Notes: generated from the letters alone by a model not told the origin. DNA of 64,000 nucleotides from Caulobacter sp. RHG1 (GCF_013181195.1 NZ_SMZP01000006.1:349476-413475), one strand, 5' to 3'. Shown: positions 8,344 to 17,250, counted from the stretch's first letter. A program made the numbers and translations.

Positions 8344-9057
8344 ATGCCTTTGATCCGTATCGACTTTCGCGCTCTGCTGACGGCCGCGCGGCGCGAGTTG
8401 GCTGCGACCTGCGCTTTGCTGATCGTCGGTCTGGGGGCCATGGGCTTCCTGTCGATCGCCGAGGAAGTTCAGGAAGGCGAGACGCGGGCGCTGGATCTGG
8501 CGGTGCTGAAGGCCCTGCGAGTCGATGGCCAGCCGGACGTGATGATCGGCCCCGATTGGCTGCATGTCGCCGCGATCGACATCACCGCCCTGGGCTCGCT
8601 GGCGGTGCTGGCTCTGCTGATCCTGCTGGCCTTCGCCTTTCTGGCGGCCCTGCGGCGCTGGAGCGAGGGTGTGCTGCTGGTGGCGGGCGCGGGCGGCGGA
8701 TTGCTGATCAGCCAGGGCCTGAAGCTGGTGTTCGGGCGCGAGCGGCCGGACTTGGCCTATCGCGCGGTCGAGGCGGTCAACGCCAGCTTCCCGTCCGGTC
8801 ACGCCATGCTGTCGGCCGTGGTGTTCCTGACCCTGGGCGTTCTGGCCGCGCGCTTCGCAGACCGACGGCGGGTCAAGGTGCTGGCGGTCAGCGCCGCGGT
8901 GCTGATCAGCCTGCTGGTGGGCCTCAGCCGGATCTATCTGGGCGTCCACTGGGCCAGCGACGTGCTGGCCGGCTGGTGCATCGGCGCGGCGTGGGCGATG
9001 GCCTGCTGGCTGGCGACGGTGTTCGTCCAGCGCCGCTTCACGCAGCGCGTGGCTTAA
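8344..9057 (+). CDS. PAP2-family membrane phosphatase
   Basis: Integral membrane lipid or polyprenyl-phosphate phosphatase. 237 residues with about five to six hydrophobic helices. All three catalytic motifs are present: KLVFGRERP at 127-135, PSGH at 150-153 and SRIYLGVHWASD at 195-206, whose His and Asp complete the active site. Candidate substrates are undecaprenyl pyrophosphate, phosphatidic acid or phosphatidylglycerol phosphate; the sequence does not decide. The stop overlaps the convergent downstream gene by four bases. Confidence 0.92.
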   Translation: MPLIRIDFRALLTAARRELAATCALLIVGLGAMGFLSIAEEVQEGETRALDLAVLKALRVDGQPDVMIGPDWLHVAAIDITALGSLAVLALLILLAFAFLAALRRWSEGVLLVAGAGGGLLISQGLKLVFGRERPDLAYRAVEAVNASFPSGHAMLSAVVFLTLGVLAARFADRRRVKVLAVSAAVLISLLVGLSRIYLGVHWASDVLAGWCIGAAWAMACWLATVFVQRRFTQRVA

Positions 9058-9491
9058 GCTTTCGGCTTGGGCCGCCAGCGCAGTTCCAGGGTGGTCCAGA
9101 CGGCGCCGGCGAAGTCGAGCAGGCCGAACGCCAGCCAGGCCTTCGGCAGCCAGTCGGCCAGCACGAAGGCGCCGATCACCACCAGCGAGAACACCCGCAG
9201 CACCACCGAGGCCCGCATATAGGTGCGTTGTCCGGTCCAGCCGGCGACATGGTAGCCCATGGCGTAGGCCAGCAGGGCGAGGCCCGCGAACCGGACCCAG
9301 GGCAGGGACGGCTCTTCGACCGAGGTCTTGAGCAGGTCCAGGCTGGCGCGCGGGGCGACCGCCAGGGCCAGGCCGCCGGTCGACAGCAGGCCGCCCCAGA
9401 ACCAGATGCTCCACGGCTTGCCGAACGGCACGGGCGTCACGGGCGTCGGCGGCTCGCTAGGCGCGCGCCATTCCGGGTCGTTGACGGTCAT
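9054..9491 (-). CDS. Hypothetical four-helix membrane protein
   Basis: 145 residues, family not recognised. A Pro-rich cytoplasmic start (residues 1-27) is followed by about four hydrophobic helices: SIWFWGGLLSTGGLALAV, VRFAGLALLAYAMGYHVAGW, VVLRVFSLVVIGAFVLADW and AWLAFGLLDFAGAVWTTLEL, ending RWRPKPKA. The layout suggests a small DoxX-like or YqjF-like membrane protein, but I see no decisive motif. Convergent with the PAP2 gene with a four-base overlap. Confidence 0.65.
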   Translation of the reverse strand: MTVNDPEWRAPSEPPTPVTPVPFGKPWSIWFWGGLLSTGGLALAVAPRASLDLLKTSVEEPSLPWVRFAGLALLAYAMGYHVAGWTGQRTYMRASVVLRVFSLVVIGAFVLADWLPKAWLAFGLLDFAGAVWTTLELRWRPKPKA

Positions 9492-9637
9492 GAAGAAAGG
9501 TCCCTACGCCCACTGGCGCGGGAGGATGGCCCAGGGGAGGGGCGCTTCGCAAGTGCGGGGCCGGACGAGCCTAGGAGCGCTGACAGGATCGGCGTCCCAA
9601 ACTCCTCCTCATTAGAGAGAAGGGCGTGGGCGCGCCC

Positions 9638-10294
9638 TCAGCTCTTCACCATGCCGGACTTCTGCAGCGTCTTGTAGGCCTTGATGACCCGCTGCAGCTT
9701 GTGCTCGGCGCTGCGGTCGCCGCCGTTGGCGTCGGGGTGGCAGCGCTTCAGCAGCTCCTTGTACTTGGCCTTGATCGCGGCGCTGTCGGCGCCAGCTTCC
9801 AGGTCGAGGTCGGCCAGGGCCTGGCGCTCCAGCTTGCCCAGGCCGCGCTCGGCGGCGGTGCGCGCTGATTCGGCCTTGCGCTGCTGGGCGCGGAACACGC
9901 CGAACGGATCGGCGAAGGCTCGAGCGTCGCGAGCGGCCGCGGCGGCGGCTTCGCGGGAGTTGGCGTCGGCCTTGAAGCTCCAGGTCGGGCGGCCGCCGGT
10001 CTGGCGTTCCTTCTCCTGAGCGGCGCGGATCTGCGACTCGCTCATGCCGGCGTAGAAGTTCCAGTTCTTGTTATACTCGGCCGCGTGCGGCTGGCAGAAC
10101 CAGTAGTGCTCGTTGGGCATGTCGCGCGACTTGGGCGCACGGGTCGATCCCGCCAGGCGACAGTCAGGATGGTCGCAGCGTTTTTCGCCCGGCTTCAGGC
10201 CGAGGACGTCGTTGACCGCGTCGTCCTCGCCCTTCTTCGGGGGGCGGACGCGGATGTCGGTAAACTTGGGGCGATATTCGAACTGCCGGCTCAT
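9638..10294 (-). CDS. J-domain protein with N-terminal Cys/His motif
   Basis: 218 residues. The J domain is at the C-terminus (about 162-218) and carries the HPD motif (KRCHPDANGGD) that stimulates the ATPase of DnaK. The N-terminal half holds C-x4-C ... C-x2-H (CDHPDC ... WFCQPH), a likely zinc site, and the middle is Ala-rich and charged. No Gly/Phe region or DnaJ zinc domain, so it is a class III co-chaperone. It is divergent from bolA; in many alphaproteobacteria a J-domain gene and bolA sit beside cobS and cobT. Here two genes separate it from cobS. Confidence 0.9.
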   Translation of the reverse strand: MSRQFEYRPKFTDIRVRPPKKGEDDAVNDVLGLKPGEKRCDHPDCRLAGSTRAPKSRDMPNEHYWFCQPHAAEYNKNWNFYAGMSESQIRAAQEKERQTGGRPTWSFKADANSREAAAAAARDARAFADPFGVFRAQQRKAESARTAAERGLGKLERQALADLDLEAGADSAAIKAKYKELLKRCHPDANGGDRSAEHKLQRVIKAYKTLQKSGMVKS

Positions 10295-10353
10295 GGCCCC
10301 TAGAGTAATCTCGCGCTATTTCCGTTCAAGGATTGACTTGCAAGAGACGCATC

Positions 10354-10626
10354 ATGGGCGCCGTCATCGACACCATCCGCCACAAGCTGGAGGAGGCCTT
10401 TTCGCCCACCCGCCTGGAGATCGTCGACGATAGCGATCGCCACCACGGTCACGCCGGCCATACCGGTTCGGGCGAAAGCCATCTGAACCTGCGGATCGAG
10501 GCGCAGGCCTTTGCGGGCAAGGCCCGGGTGATGCGCCAGCGGCTGGTGATGAAGGTGCTGGAAGCTGAGCTCGCAGGCCCCGTCCACGCGCTTTCGATCA
10601 TCGCGACGGCCCCCGGCGAAGGGTGA
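10354..10626 (+). CDS. bolA: BolA family protein
   Basis: BolA proteins bind monothiol glutaredoxins and act in iron-sulfur cluster trafficking and stress response. 90 residues. The core fold is recognisable: IDTIRHKLEEAFSPTRLEIVDDS, then SHLNLRIEAQAFAGKARVMRQRLVMKVL and HALSIIATAP, with the conserved His residues used for cluster binding (HHGHAGH). The ATG at 10354 is used rather than an in-frame TTG at 10333. It is divergent from the J-domain gene with 59 bases between them, so the two promoters overlap. Confidence 0.93.
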   Translation: MGAVIDTIRHKLEEAFSPTRLEIVDDSDRHHGHAGHTGSGESHLNLRIEAQAFAGKARVMRQRLVMKVLEAELAGPVHALSIIATAPGEG

Positions 10627-10726
10627 TCCCAGGGGCTTTCGCGCTGCGTTTTTCGCTTGCGCGGAAGCCCTGCGGCTGATTGCCTCTCTCCCCGGCGCGA
10701 TCCTCTGCCGGAAGGTGGGACGTCGC

Positions 10727-11143
10727 ATGATCGCCAATCCAGACATCGCCGAACAAGAGGCCGCCCGGGTTCTGCCCGAGCTGTTGTCGCGGTCCTATGC
10801 CCGCTATTCGAACTTCACGGTGGCGGCGGCGGTGATCGACGAGGACGGTCGCGTCCACTACGGCGTCAATGTCGAGAACGCGGCCTATCCGGTCGGCACC
10901 TGCGCCGAACAGACGGCGATCGGGGCGATGATCACGATGCGCGGCCCCCGGCGGATCGACAGGGTGTTGATCGCAGCCGGCTCCGGCGCCGTGGTCCAGC
11001 CTTGCGGGGCCTGCCGCCAGCGCATCGCCGAGTTCGCCGGCGAGGCCTGCCAGATCGTCTCCGTGCAAGGCGGGGCGACGACCGAGCGCCTGCCGTTCTG
11101 GGGTCTGCTGCCGCATTCGTTCGGGCCGCGTGACCTCGACTAA
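10727..11143 (+). CDS. cdd: Cytidine deaminase
   Basis: Zinc enzyme of pyrimidine salvage converting cytidine and deoxycytidine to uridine forms. 138 residues, the size of the homotetrameric class. Substrate loop NVENAAYP and active-site TCAEQTAI hold the first Cys ligand and the catalytic Glu; PCGACRQ supplies the other two Cys ligands. The ATG at 10727 follows GGAAGGTGGGA; an upstream in-frame GTG at 10715 is less likely. The gene is alone, followed by the long leader of a TonB-dependent receptor. Confidence 0.92.
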   Translation: MIANPDIAEQEAARVLPELLSRSYARYSNFTVAAAVIDEDGRVHYGVNVENAAYPVGTCAEQTAIGAMITMRGPRRIDRVLIAAGSGAVVQPCGACRQRIAEFAGEACQIVSVQGGATTERLPFWGLLPHSFGPRDLD

Positions 11144-11514
11144 CGTCGCGAGACAAGCTGGGCGTGTAGGGTGCGAATGATCTGCACGCTGGGGTATGTT
11201 CGGTATGCGACGCAACCGAAACAAAGTGTTTCGGAAATAATTTGTCTCAAATATCGCTGATCTGCGGATTCAATCGTTCTGGCGAAAGTTCGCCTTGGCG
11301 CAAGTCGATCGCGGCGATGTCGGGGCAAACTTTCCCTCAGTCCGCCCAATTGTGTTCAAATAGTCACGTTATTTCTAAAATGAGGCCGAATGCGGCCGTG
11401 AAGGGTTCGGATTTGTGACGATCCTGCTACGGTGCGGTGTGGATGAACGCGGATATTTATGCCCCGTTCGGCCCTGAACCCTCCGTTTTTCGTGTCGTCC
11501 TTGGGGGACCTCTG
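11144..11514 (+). promoter_or_regulatory. 371-bp leader of the large TonB-dependent receptor gene
   Basis: No gene is apparent here. The stretch is less GC-rich than its surroundings. It holds the perfect inverted repeat at 11216-11234 and the word TGCGAATGAT (11172-11181), which recurs in the Fur-like region at 41630-41639. A GCTACGGT word at 11426 could be a -10 element but lacks a convincing -35. The GGGGGACC that ends just before 11511 is the ribosome site. Confidence 0.5.
11216..11234. promoter_or_regulatory. Perfect inverted repeat, probable operator
   Basis: CCGAAACAAAGTGTTTCGG: two 8-bp arms about a 3-bp centre, 280 bases upstream of the receptor start. It looks like the binding site of a dimeric repressor; I cannot name the family. 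Confidence 0.5.
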
Positions 11515-14508
11515 TTGAGCTTGAACAAGAACATTCTGCTGGGAACGACGGTCATTACCGGCGTTCTGTCGCTGATCGCCGCCGCCGCTCCCGCCTACGC
11601 CCAGACCGCGCCTGACGCGCCGGCCGCCGAGGCCCAGGAAGTCGAAGCGATCACCGTCACCGGCTCGCGCATCCGCCGCAGCGAATTCACCGCCGCCGCG
11701 CCGATCCAAGTCCTGACCTCGGAAAGCGCTGAGCTGCAAGGCCAGGCGACGATCTCGGCCGTGCTGCAGAACTCGTCGCTCGCCGCCGGCAACGGCCAGA
11801 TCAACAACCAGTACACCGGCTACAACGTGACCGGCGGTCCGGGCGTCAGCACGATCTCGCTGCGCGGCCTCGGCGCCAACCGCACCCTGGTCCTGCTGAA
11901 CGGCCGTCGCGCCGGTCCGGCCGGCGTGCGCGGTCAAGTCGGCCCGTTCGACCTGGGCGTGGTTCCGGAATCGATCGTTGAACGCGTCGAAATCCTGAAG
12001 GACGGCGCGTCGTCGGTTTACGGCTCGGACGCCGTCGCCGGCGTCGTCAACATCATCACCCGCACCAAGATGGACGGTGGCGAGCTCAAGATCTGGGGCA
12101 GCAACCCGATCGACAAGGGCGGCTCCTCGTACCGCATCACCGGCGCCTACGGTAAGACCTTCGACCGCGGCTACGCCAACATCTCGGGCGAGTACTTCCG
12201 CCAGGAAGTCCTGCGTCGCGGCGACCGCGACGACACCGCCTGCGCCGCCGACTATCTGTTCGACCCGAAGACCGGCGCCCGCCGCGACTACAAGGACTCG
12301 CTCACCGGCCAGTTCAAGTGCGTCAACCTGGGCAACGGCTACGTCCAGCAGGTCGCCGGTTCGGTGAACCTGATGCCGGTCGTTCCGGGCCAGACCTATC
12401 CGACCGCCGCCCAAGGCAACGACTCGGCCTTCCCTGGCTTCGTCCGCTTCAACCGCATCGGCTATCCGAGCACCTACAGCTACGCGCCGCAATCGACGCC
12501 GCTGTTCGACCGCGCCAGCACGGTCAGCCCGGAAATCCGCACGACTTTGAACTTCAACGGCGGCTACCAGCTGACCGACAAGATCGAAGCCTACACCGAG
12601 CTGATGTTCAGCGAGCGTAAGTCGGCTCAGTACGGCGTCGCGCAGATCTTCCAGTCGTTCGCTCAGCGCAACACGCTGAACGGCGCGCCGAACTACCTGC
12701 CGGGCAACAACCCGAACAACATCCTGGGCGTCAACGCCCTGACCATCTCGGCCTACGCCTCGGACGGTCACCAGGACGTCAAGTACTACCGCGCCGTCGG
12801 TGGTCTGCGCGGCTCGGTCGACTTCAACGGTGGCTGGGACTGGGACCTGTTCGGTCAGTACTCCAAGTCGGACGCGACCTATGACTTCGGTTCGCGCGTC
12901 TATCTGGACCGCTTCGTGGCCCTGAACAGCCCGAACGTGGCCTGCACCAACAACCCGCTGGGCGGCAACGTCTCGGGCTTCAACTGCTCGGCCCTGCCGA
13001 ACGGTATCCCGTGGATGTCGAACCGCGTCCTGCAAGGCCAGTTCACCCAGGCCGAGAAGGACTTCCTGTTCTTCAACGAGGAAGGCACCACCGAGTACAG
13101 CCACGCCTACATCGAAGGTTCGGCTTCGGGCGACCTGTTCCAGCTGCCCACCGGCGCCGTCGCCGGCGCGTTCGGCTTCCAGGTCCGCAAGGAACGCATC
13201 AACGACAAGCCCGGCACGCAAGCCGCGACCCGCAACATGGCTCTGTACAGCTCGGCTGGCCAGACCAAGGGCAGCGACAGCGTCAAGGAAGTGTTCGGCG
13301 AAATCGACATGCCGCTGGTTCGCGACGCGCGCTTCATGGAGCGCCTGGACCTGAACCTGTCGGGCCGTTACTCGGACTATGACAGCTACGGCTCGAACGC
13401 GACCTGGAAGGTCGGCGTGAACTGGCGCGTGTTCCCGTCGGTGACCCTGCGCTACACGCACGGCACGTCGTTCCGCGCTCCGTCGCTGTACGAACTGTAT
13501 CTGGGCAACCAGATCGGCTACTCGGCCCAGAACGCTGTCGACCCCTGCTACGACCTGGCCAACTCGACCACGGCGACGCAGCTGACCCGCACCAACTGCG
13601 CGTCGCAAGGCATCCCGGTGGACTACAACGCCCTGGGCGGCAGCAGCGCCACGATCTACTCGGTCGGCGGCGTCGGCAACCTGAAGGCTGAAACGGCTCA
13701 GGCCAACACCTTCGGCGTCGTCTGGTCGCCGAGCTTCGCGGACCTGAACGTCGCGGTCGACTACTTCACGATCAACGTCGACGACCAAGTCCGTCAGTTC
13801 GGCGCCGCCAACATCCTGAAGCAGTGCTACAACTCGGCCGACTTCGCGACCAACCCGTTCTGCTCGCTGTTCACGCGCGATGCGACCCGTCACTACGTCC
13901 TGACGGTTCAGAACAGCTACGTGAACGTGGCCAACCAGGTTAACCGCGGCATCGACCTGACCACCCGCTACGGTCAGGGCCTGTTCGGCGGTCGCTTCGT
14001 GATGAACTCGCAGTTCACGTGGCAGACCAAGAACGTGACGACCCTGCTGGGCGGCGCGGCTCCGCTGAACTACCTGGGCACGACCTACAACTTCGATGGC
14101 CCGGGCTTCTCGGGCAACGTGCAGGCGACCTGGAAGAAGGACGACTGGACGTTCTTCTGGGGCGTCAACATGATCGGCAAGGGCTCGGACATCATGCAGC
14201 CCGCCAACATGGGCAACGTGTTCCCGGTCACGAAGTACAGCGACGTGGTCGGCGGCGTGACCAACGTCTGCACCGCGGCGGCGAACTCGTGCTCGTCGTA
14301 CAAGCTGCACACGGAATTCACCTCGTACCACACGTTCTCGGTGAAGAAGGACTTCGACAGCATGTCGGCCCAGGTCGGCATCAACAACGCTTTCGACGAG
14401 CGTCCGCCGGCCCAGTCGTCGGGTCAGTTCCGCGTCGGCACCGCCGCCATCGGCAACTACGACATGATCGGTCGTCGGATCTTCATGTCGGTCAGCAAGA
14501 AGTGGTAG
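11515..14508 (+). CDS. TonB-dependent outer membrane receptor (large class)
   Basis: Outer membrane barrel that imports a scarce nutrient with energy from TonB-ExbBD. I place the start at a TTG (11515), since GGGGGAC lies just before it and the product then begins with a normal signal peptide (SLNKNILLGTTV ... AAPAYAQ). An in-frame start at 11437 would add 26 residues. The 997-residue product shows a TonB box (EAITVTGSRI), plug domain with LRGLGANRTLVLLNGRR and ILKDGASSVYGSDAVAGVVNIITR, then the barrel, ending in Trp (MSVSKKW). Ligand unknown; large Caulobacter receptors often take sugars or oligosaccharides. Codons are strongly biased (AAC, TTC, CTG, AAG) compared with neighbours, suggesting high expression. 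Confidence 0.92.
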   Translation: MSLNKNILLGTTVITGVLSLIAAAAPAYAQTAPDAPAAEAQEVEAITVTGSRIRRSEFTAAAPIQVLTSESAELQGQATISAVLQNSSLAAGNGQINNQYTGYNVTGGPGVSTISLRGLGANRTLVLLNGRRAGPAGVRGQVGPFDLGVVPESIVERVEILKDGASSVYGSDAVAGVVNIITRTKMDGGELKIWGSNPIDKGGSSYRITGAYGKTFDRGYANISGEYFRQEVLRRGDRDDTACAADYLFDPKTGARRDYKDSLTGQFKCVNLGNGYVQQVAGSVNLMPVVPGQTYPTAAQGNDSAFPGFVRFNRIGYPSTYSYAPQSTPLFDRASTVSPEIRTTLNFNGGYQLTDKIEAYTELMFSERKSAQYGVAQIFQSFAQRNTLNGAPNYLPGNNPNNILGVNALTISAYASDGHQDVKYYRAVGGLRGSVDFNGGWDWDLFGQYSKSDATYDFGSRVYLDRFVALNSPNVACTNNPLGGNVSGFNCSALPNGIPWMSNRVLQGQFTQAEKDFLFFNEEGTTEYSHAYIEGSASGDLFQLPTGAVAGAFGFQVRKERINDKPGTQAATRNMALYSSAGQTKGSDSVKEVFGEIDMPLVRDARFMERLDLNLSGRYSDYDSYGSNATWKVGVNWRVFPSVTLRYTHGTSFRAPSLYELYLGNQIGYSAQNAVDPCYDLANSTTATQLTRTNCASQGIPVDYNALGGSSATIYSVGGVGNLKAETAQANTFGVVWSPSFADLNVAVDYFTINVDDQVRQFGAANILKQCYNSADFATNPFCSLFTRDATRHYVLTVQNSYVNVANQVNRGIDLTTRYGQGLFGGRFVMNSQFTWQTKNVTTLLGGAAPLNYLGTTYNFDGPGFSGNVQATWKKDDWTFFWGVNMIGKGSDIMQPANMGNVFPVTKYSDVVGGVTNVCTAAANSCSSYKLHTEFTSYHTFSVKKDFDSMSAQVGINNAFDERPPAQSSGQFRVGTAAIGNYDMIGRRIFMSVSKKW

Positions 14509-14572
14509 TCTGACGTCCTCTTCGGCCGGGTGTCCGCACCCGGCCGATATGGATCCAGACGACGGATACGGA

Positions 14573-14607
14573 AAAGGGGCGGCCCCGTGAGGAGCCGCCC
14601 CTTTTTT
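14573..14607 (+). terminator. Rho-independent terminator of the receptor gene
   Basis: AAGGGGCGGC pairs with GCCGCCCCTT around a CCCGTGAGGA loop, followed by a run of six T, 65 bases after the stop. The A-rich left flank makes it usable from both sides, and it also faces the end of the convergent receiver gene. Confidence 0.88.
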
Positions 14608-14629
14608 GTGTCCGAAACCCTGGAAGGGA

Positions 14630-14998
14630 TCAGGCCGTCTGGCTGACCAGGCCTTCCAGCACGCGGCGCAGATCGGCCTCGCGAAAAGGCTTCTGCAGGA
14701 CGCTGGCGCCCTTGTGGTCTTCGCTGATGCCGGCCTCGCCATAGCCGCTGGCGAAGGCGTAGGGCACCCCGCGGGCGCGCAGGGCGTCGGCGACCGGGAA
14801 GATCGGGCGGCCGCCCAGATTGACGTCCAGCAGGGCCGCGTCGATGTCGGCCGAGGTGGCCAGGCGCAGGGCTTCCTCGATCTCGGCGGCGGGGCCCACG
14901 ATCGTGCAGCCCAGATCTGTCAGCATGTCCTCGACCAGCATGGAAACCAGCGCTTCGTCTTCGACGACCAGGACCTTGAGGGCGGATAGTGTCTTCAT
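14630..14998 (-). CDS. Single-domain response regulator, FAT GUY type
   Basis: A 122-residue receiver with no output domain. Phosphoacceptor D58 (LLDVNL), acidic pocket E13-D14, K103 in LQKPF. The segment FASGYG at 82-87 is a variant of the FAT GUY motif; such receivers pair with HWE/HisKA_2 kinases and in alphaproteobacteria feed the general stress response. Its ATG overlaps the stop of the kinase upstream (ATGA), so the two are translationally coupled. Output is presumably phosphotransfer or competition with another receiver. Confidence 0.9.
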   Translation of the reverse strand: MKTLSALKVLVVEDEALVSMLVEDMLTDLGCTIVGPAAEIEEALRLATSADIDAALLDVNLGGRPIFPVADALRARGVPYAFASGYGEAGISEDHKGASVLQKPFREADLRRVLEGLVSQTA

Positions 14999-16611
14999 GT
15001 GTCAGGCTCCAGCGCGCGCAAAGGCAGCGCCATAAGGCAAACGACGCCGGCGGCATCATAGGTCAGGTCGACCGCGCCGGATAGCTCGGCCGCGAGACCG
15101 CGTTCGAGCAGGCGGACGCCGAAGCCGCGCCGGGCGGGAGGCTGGACTTCAGGTCCGTCCTTTTCCGTCCAGGTCAGCCGCAGCACATCGCGGTCCAGGG
15201 TCCAGGCCACCGTCACCCGTCCGTCCGGCGTCGAGAGCGCGCCGTACTTCGAAGCGTTGGTGGCCAGTTCGTGCACGCCCATTCCCAGAGCCACGGCGGC
15301 CTTGGGGCTGAGGCGGATATCGTTCTCGTAGTCGAAGCTGACGCGGTCCTCGCCGGCCATGGCGTGCATCTCGGCGTCGATCACCTCGCGCAGGCTGGCG
15401 CCCTCCCAGCTTTCGCGGGTCAGAAGGTCGTGGGTCTGCGACAGGGCGATCAGGCGCGACTCGAAGGCTTCGCGGAAGAACTCGGGCGCGGCCACCGAGC
15501 GCAGGGTCTGGGCGGCGATCGACTGCACCGTGGCCAGGCTGTTCTTCACCCGATGGTTCAGCTCGTTGACCAGCAGCTTCTGGCGTTCTTCGGCGCGCTT
15601 GCGCCCGGTGATGTCCAGAGAGACCCCGGCCAAGCGCCTGACGCCGCCGTCGTCGGCGATCGTCGCCGCGCGGCCGCGCGCGTGCAGCCAGCGCAAGTCG
15701 CCATTGGGATGCACCACCCGATACTCGACGTCGTAGTCGGCCCCGTCGCGGATCGCCGCCTCGATCGAGGTCAGGATGCGCGGGCGATCGTCGGGATGGA
15801 TCGTGTCGATCAGGTCGGCGAACCCGAAGCTTTCCTCAGGCCGGCGGCCGTAGTTCAGCTTGCAGAGGTCGGAGGCCTCATAGGCGCGGGTGGCCACGTC
15901 CAGGTCCCAAGAGCCCATGCGGCCGCTATCGAGCGCGAACTTCAGGCGCTCCTCGGCCCTCCGACGCTGGATCAGTTCCTCGCGAGCGTCAGCATTGACC
16001 TTGATGGTGTCGATGGTCGCCGCGACCTGGGCGCCCATGCCGACCACCAGATTCTCGTCGCGAGCGGTGAAGCGGCCGGCCTCGGGGTGGCCGAAGAACA
16101 GTCCCCCCAGGATCTCGCCCTGGCGGTTGGCGACCGGGATGGCCAGATAGCTGCGCACCGGCAGGTGGCCTGCGGGCATGCCGTGGCGCGGCGCGTTGCG
16201 GCCGTAGCGCGGATCCAGCGTGATGTCGTCCGAGCGAACCACGCCCTCGCCGTTGAAAGTGGGGGCGAACACTTCAGTCTTGCGGACATTGGGGAAGGCG
16301 GCGAAGGCCTCGGGCGAGGCGCCCGACAGGCGGTAGAGGGCGTAGGACTCTCCGTCCGTATCCACCACATTGTAGAAGAAGGCTCCGAACGCGGCGCCGA
16401 TGATCTCGCGGGCGCCGTCGATCACGACCTGGACGCAGGCGTCGACATCATGGCTGGAGGCGACGGCCTCGGACACGCGGGCCAGGGTCTCGGATTTACG
16501 GATTTCTTCGGCGAGACTGCGTTCGGCGGCCGCCAAGCGCGAATAGACGTCAAAATCGACGTCCTCGCGGGCCCCCACCTCGCGCACTTCGGTCTCAGCC
16601 AAGCTGGCCAA
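14995..16611 (-). CDS. GAF-PAS HWE-family sensor histidine kinase
   Basis: Soluble sensor kinase with no membrane segment. GAF domain at about 40-200, PAS at 225-345 ending in a PAC-type VSLDITGRKRAEE, then an HWE kinase domain with the phospho-His in NELNHRVKNSLATVQ (near 353), HELATNASKYG (near 447) and the W-x-E signature LTWTEKDGP (near 481). An ATG at 16660-16662 would give 17 more residues but falls inside the spacer of an exact EcfG promoter, so it would precede the RNA start. The in-frame TTG at 16609-16611, with GGAGG six bases before it, is preferred. ATGA overlap with the receiver gene. Confidence 0.88.
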   Translation of the reverse strand: MASLAETEVREVGAREDVDFDVYSRLAAAERSLAEEIRKSETLARVSEAVASSHDVDACVQVVIDGAREIIGAAFGAFFYNVVDTDGESYALYRLSGASPEAFAAFPNVRKTEVFAPTFNGEGVVRSDDITLDPRYGRNAPRHGMPAGHLPVRSYLAIPVANRQGEILGGLFFGHPEAGRFTARDENLVVGMGAQVAATIDTIKVNADAREELIQRRRAEERLKFALDSGRMGSWDLDVATRAYEASDLCKLNYGRRPEESFGFADLIDTIHPDDRPRILTSIEAAIRDGADYDVEYRVVHPNGDLRWLHARGRAATIADDGGVRRLAGVSLDITGRKRAEERQKLLVNELNHRVKNSLATVQSIAAQTLRSVAAPEFFREAFESRLIALSQTHDLLTRESWEGASLREVIDAEMHAMAGEDRVSFDYENDIRLSPKAAVALGMGVHELATNASKYGALSTPDGRVTVAWTLDRDVLRLTWTEKDGPEVQPPARRGFGVRLLERGLAAELSGAVDLTYDAAGVVCLMALPLRALEPDT

Positions 16612-16655
16612 TACGCCCCTCCATGCCGGTCTCCCCCGGACCAGCAAGGGCAGAA

Positions 16656-16680
16656 AACGCATCTTTCTAAGGATGGTTCC
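16656..16680 (-). promoter_or_regulatory. Exact sigma-EcfG (SigT) promoter for the HWE kinase
   Basis: On the minus strand GGAAC (16680-16676), 16 bases, CGTT (16659-16656). This matches the general stress response consensus in boxes and spacing. It would start RNA near 16649, about 40 bases before the TTG start. Confidence 0.75.
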
Positions 16681-16751
16681 GCGCCCTCGGCGGAAATCTG
16701 CTCAGAGTTCGGCGATGGCGTCCAGCGATGTCTGTTCGCGCCGGCGTCGGC

Positions 16752-17207
16752 CTAGGAATTGGGCTGGTCGCTGACGAAGCGTGCGACCGAATCCCGGAAC
16801 GTCTGAACGTCCTTGTTCAGCTGAACCAGCTTGTCGACGCTGAGGCCCGCCGCGGCGAACAGGGTCTGGCCCAGACAGGCGCTGCGCGCCTGCATCTCCT
16901 GGCCGGCCTGGGTCAGGCTGACGACCACCTGGCGCTCGTCGGCCGGGTTGCGCACGCGCGACACCCAGCCCGCGCCCTCCATCCGCTTGACCAGCGGCGT
17001 GACATTGCTGGAATCCAGGCCCAGCCGCTCGCCGATCGCGCCGACGCTCAGGCCGTCGCTCTCCCATAGGGCGCTCAGCACCAGGTACTGCGGATAGGTG
17101 ATCTCCAGCGCGTCCAGCAAGGGCTTGTAGGCGCGGTTGATCGCCATGCTGGCCCCGTACAGCGAGAAGCACAGCTGCTCGTCGAGGGAGGGGATGTAGT
17201 CGGACAC
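16752..17207 (-). CDS. MarR-family regulator, OhrR-like
   Basis: 151-residue winged-helix repressor. The N-terminus LDEQLCFSLYGASMAINRAYK matches OhrR, whose Cys (here C13) is oxidised by organic hydroperoxides and releases DNA. The wing segment (LSVGAIGERLGLDSSNVTPLVKRMEGAGWVSR, DERQVVVSLT) is complete. C75-like second Cys residues occur near QARSACLGQ. Classical OhrR controls ohr; here the divergent neighbour is a membrane protein, not Ohr. Both promoters hold a TGTCGYGACA box, which suggests autoregulation and control of the neighbour. Confidence 0.85.
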   Translation of the reverse strand: MSDYIPSLDEQLCFSLYGASMAINRAYKPLLDALEITYPQYLVLSALWESDGLSVGAIGERLGLDSSNVTPLVKRMEGAGWVSRVRNPADERQVVVSLTQAGQEMQARSACLGQTLFAAAGLSVDKLVQLNKDVQTFRDSVARFVSDQPNS

Positions 17208-17250
17208 GGCGCAGGCTCCTGATCGGCGGATTATCTACTGCGAAAATAGA

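Noticed and set aside
11356..14742. Open frame of 1128 codons antisense to the large TonB receptor
   Set aside because: Shadow of strong codon bias on the coding strand; composition is His/Val/Arg-rich noise without domain or ribosome site.
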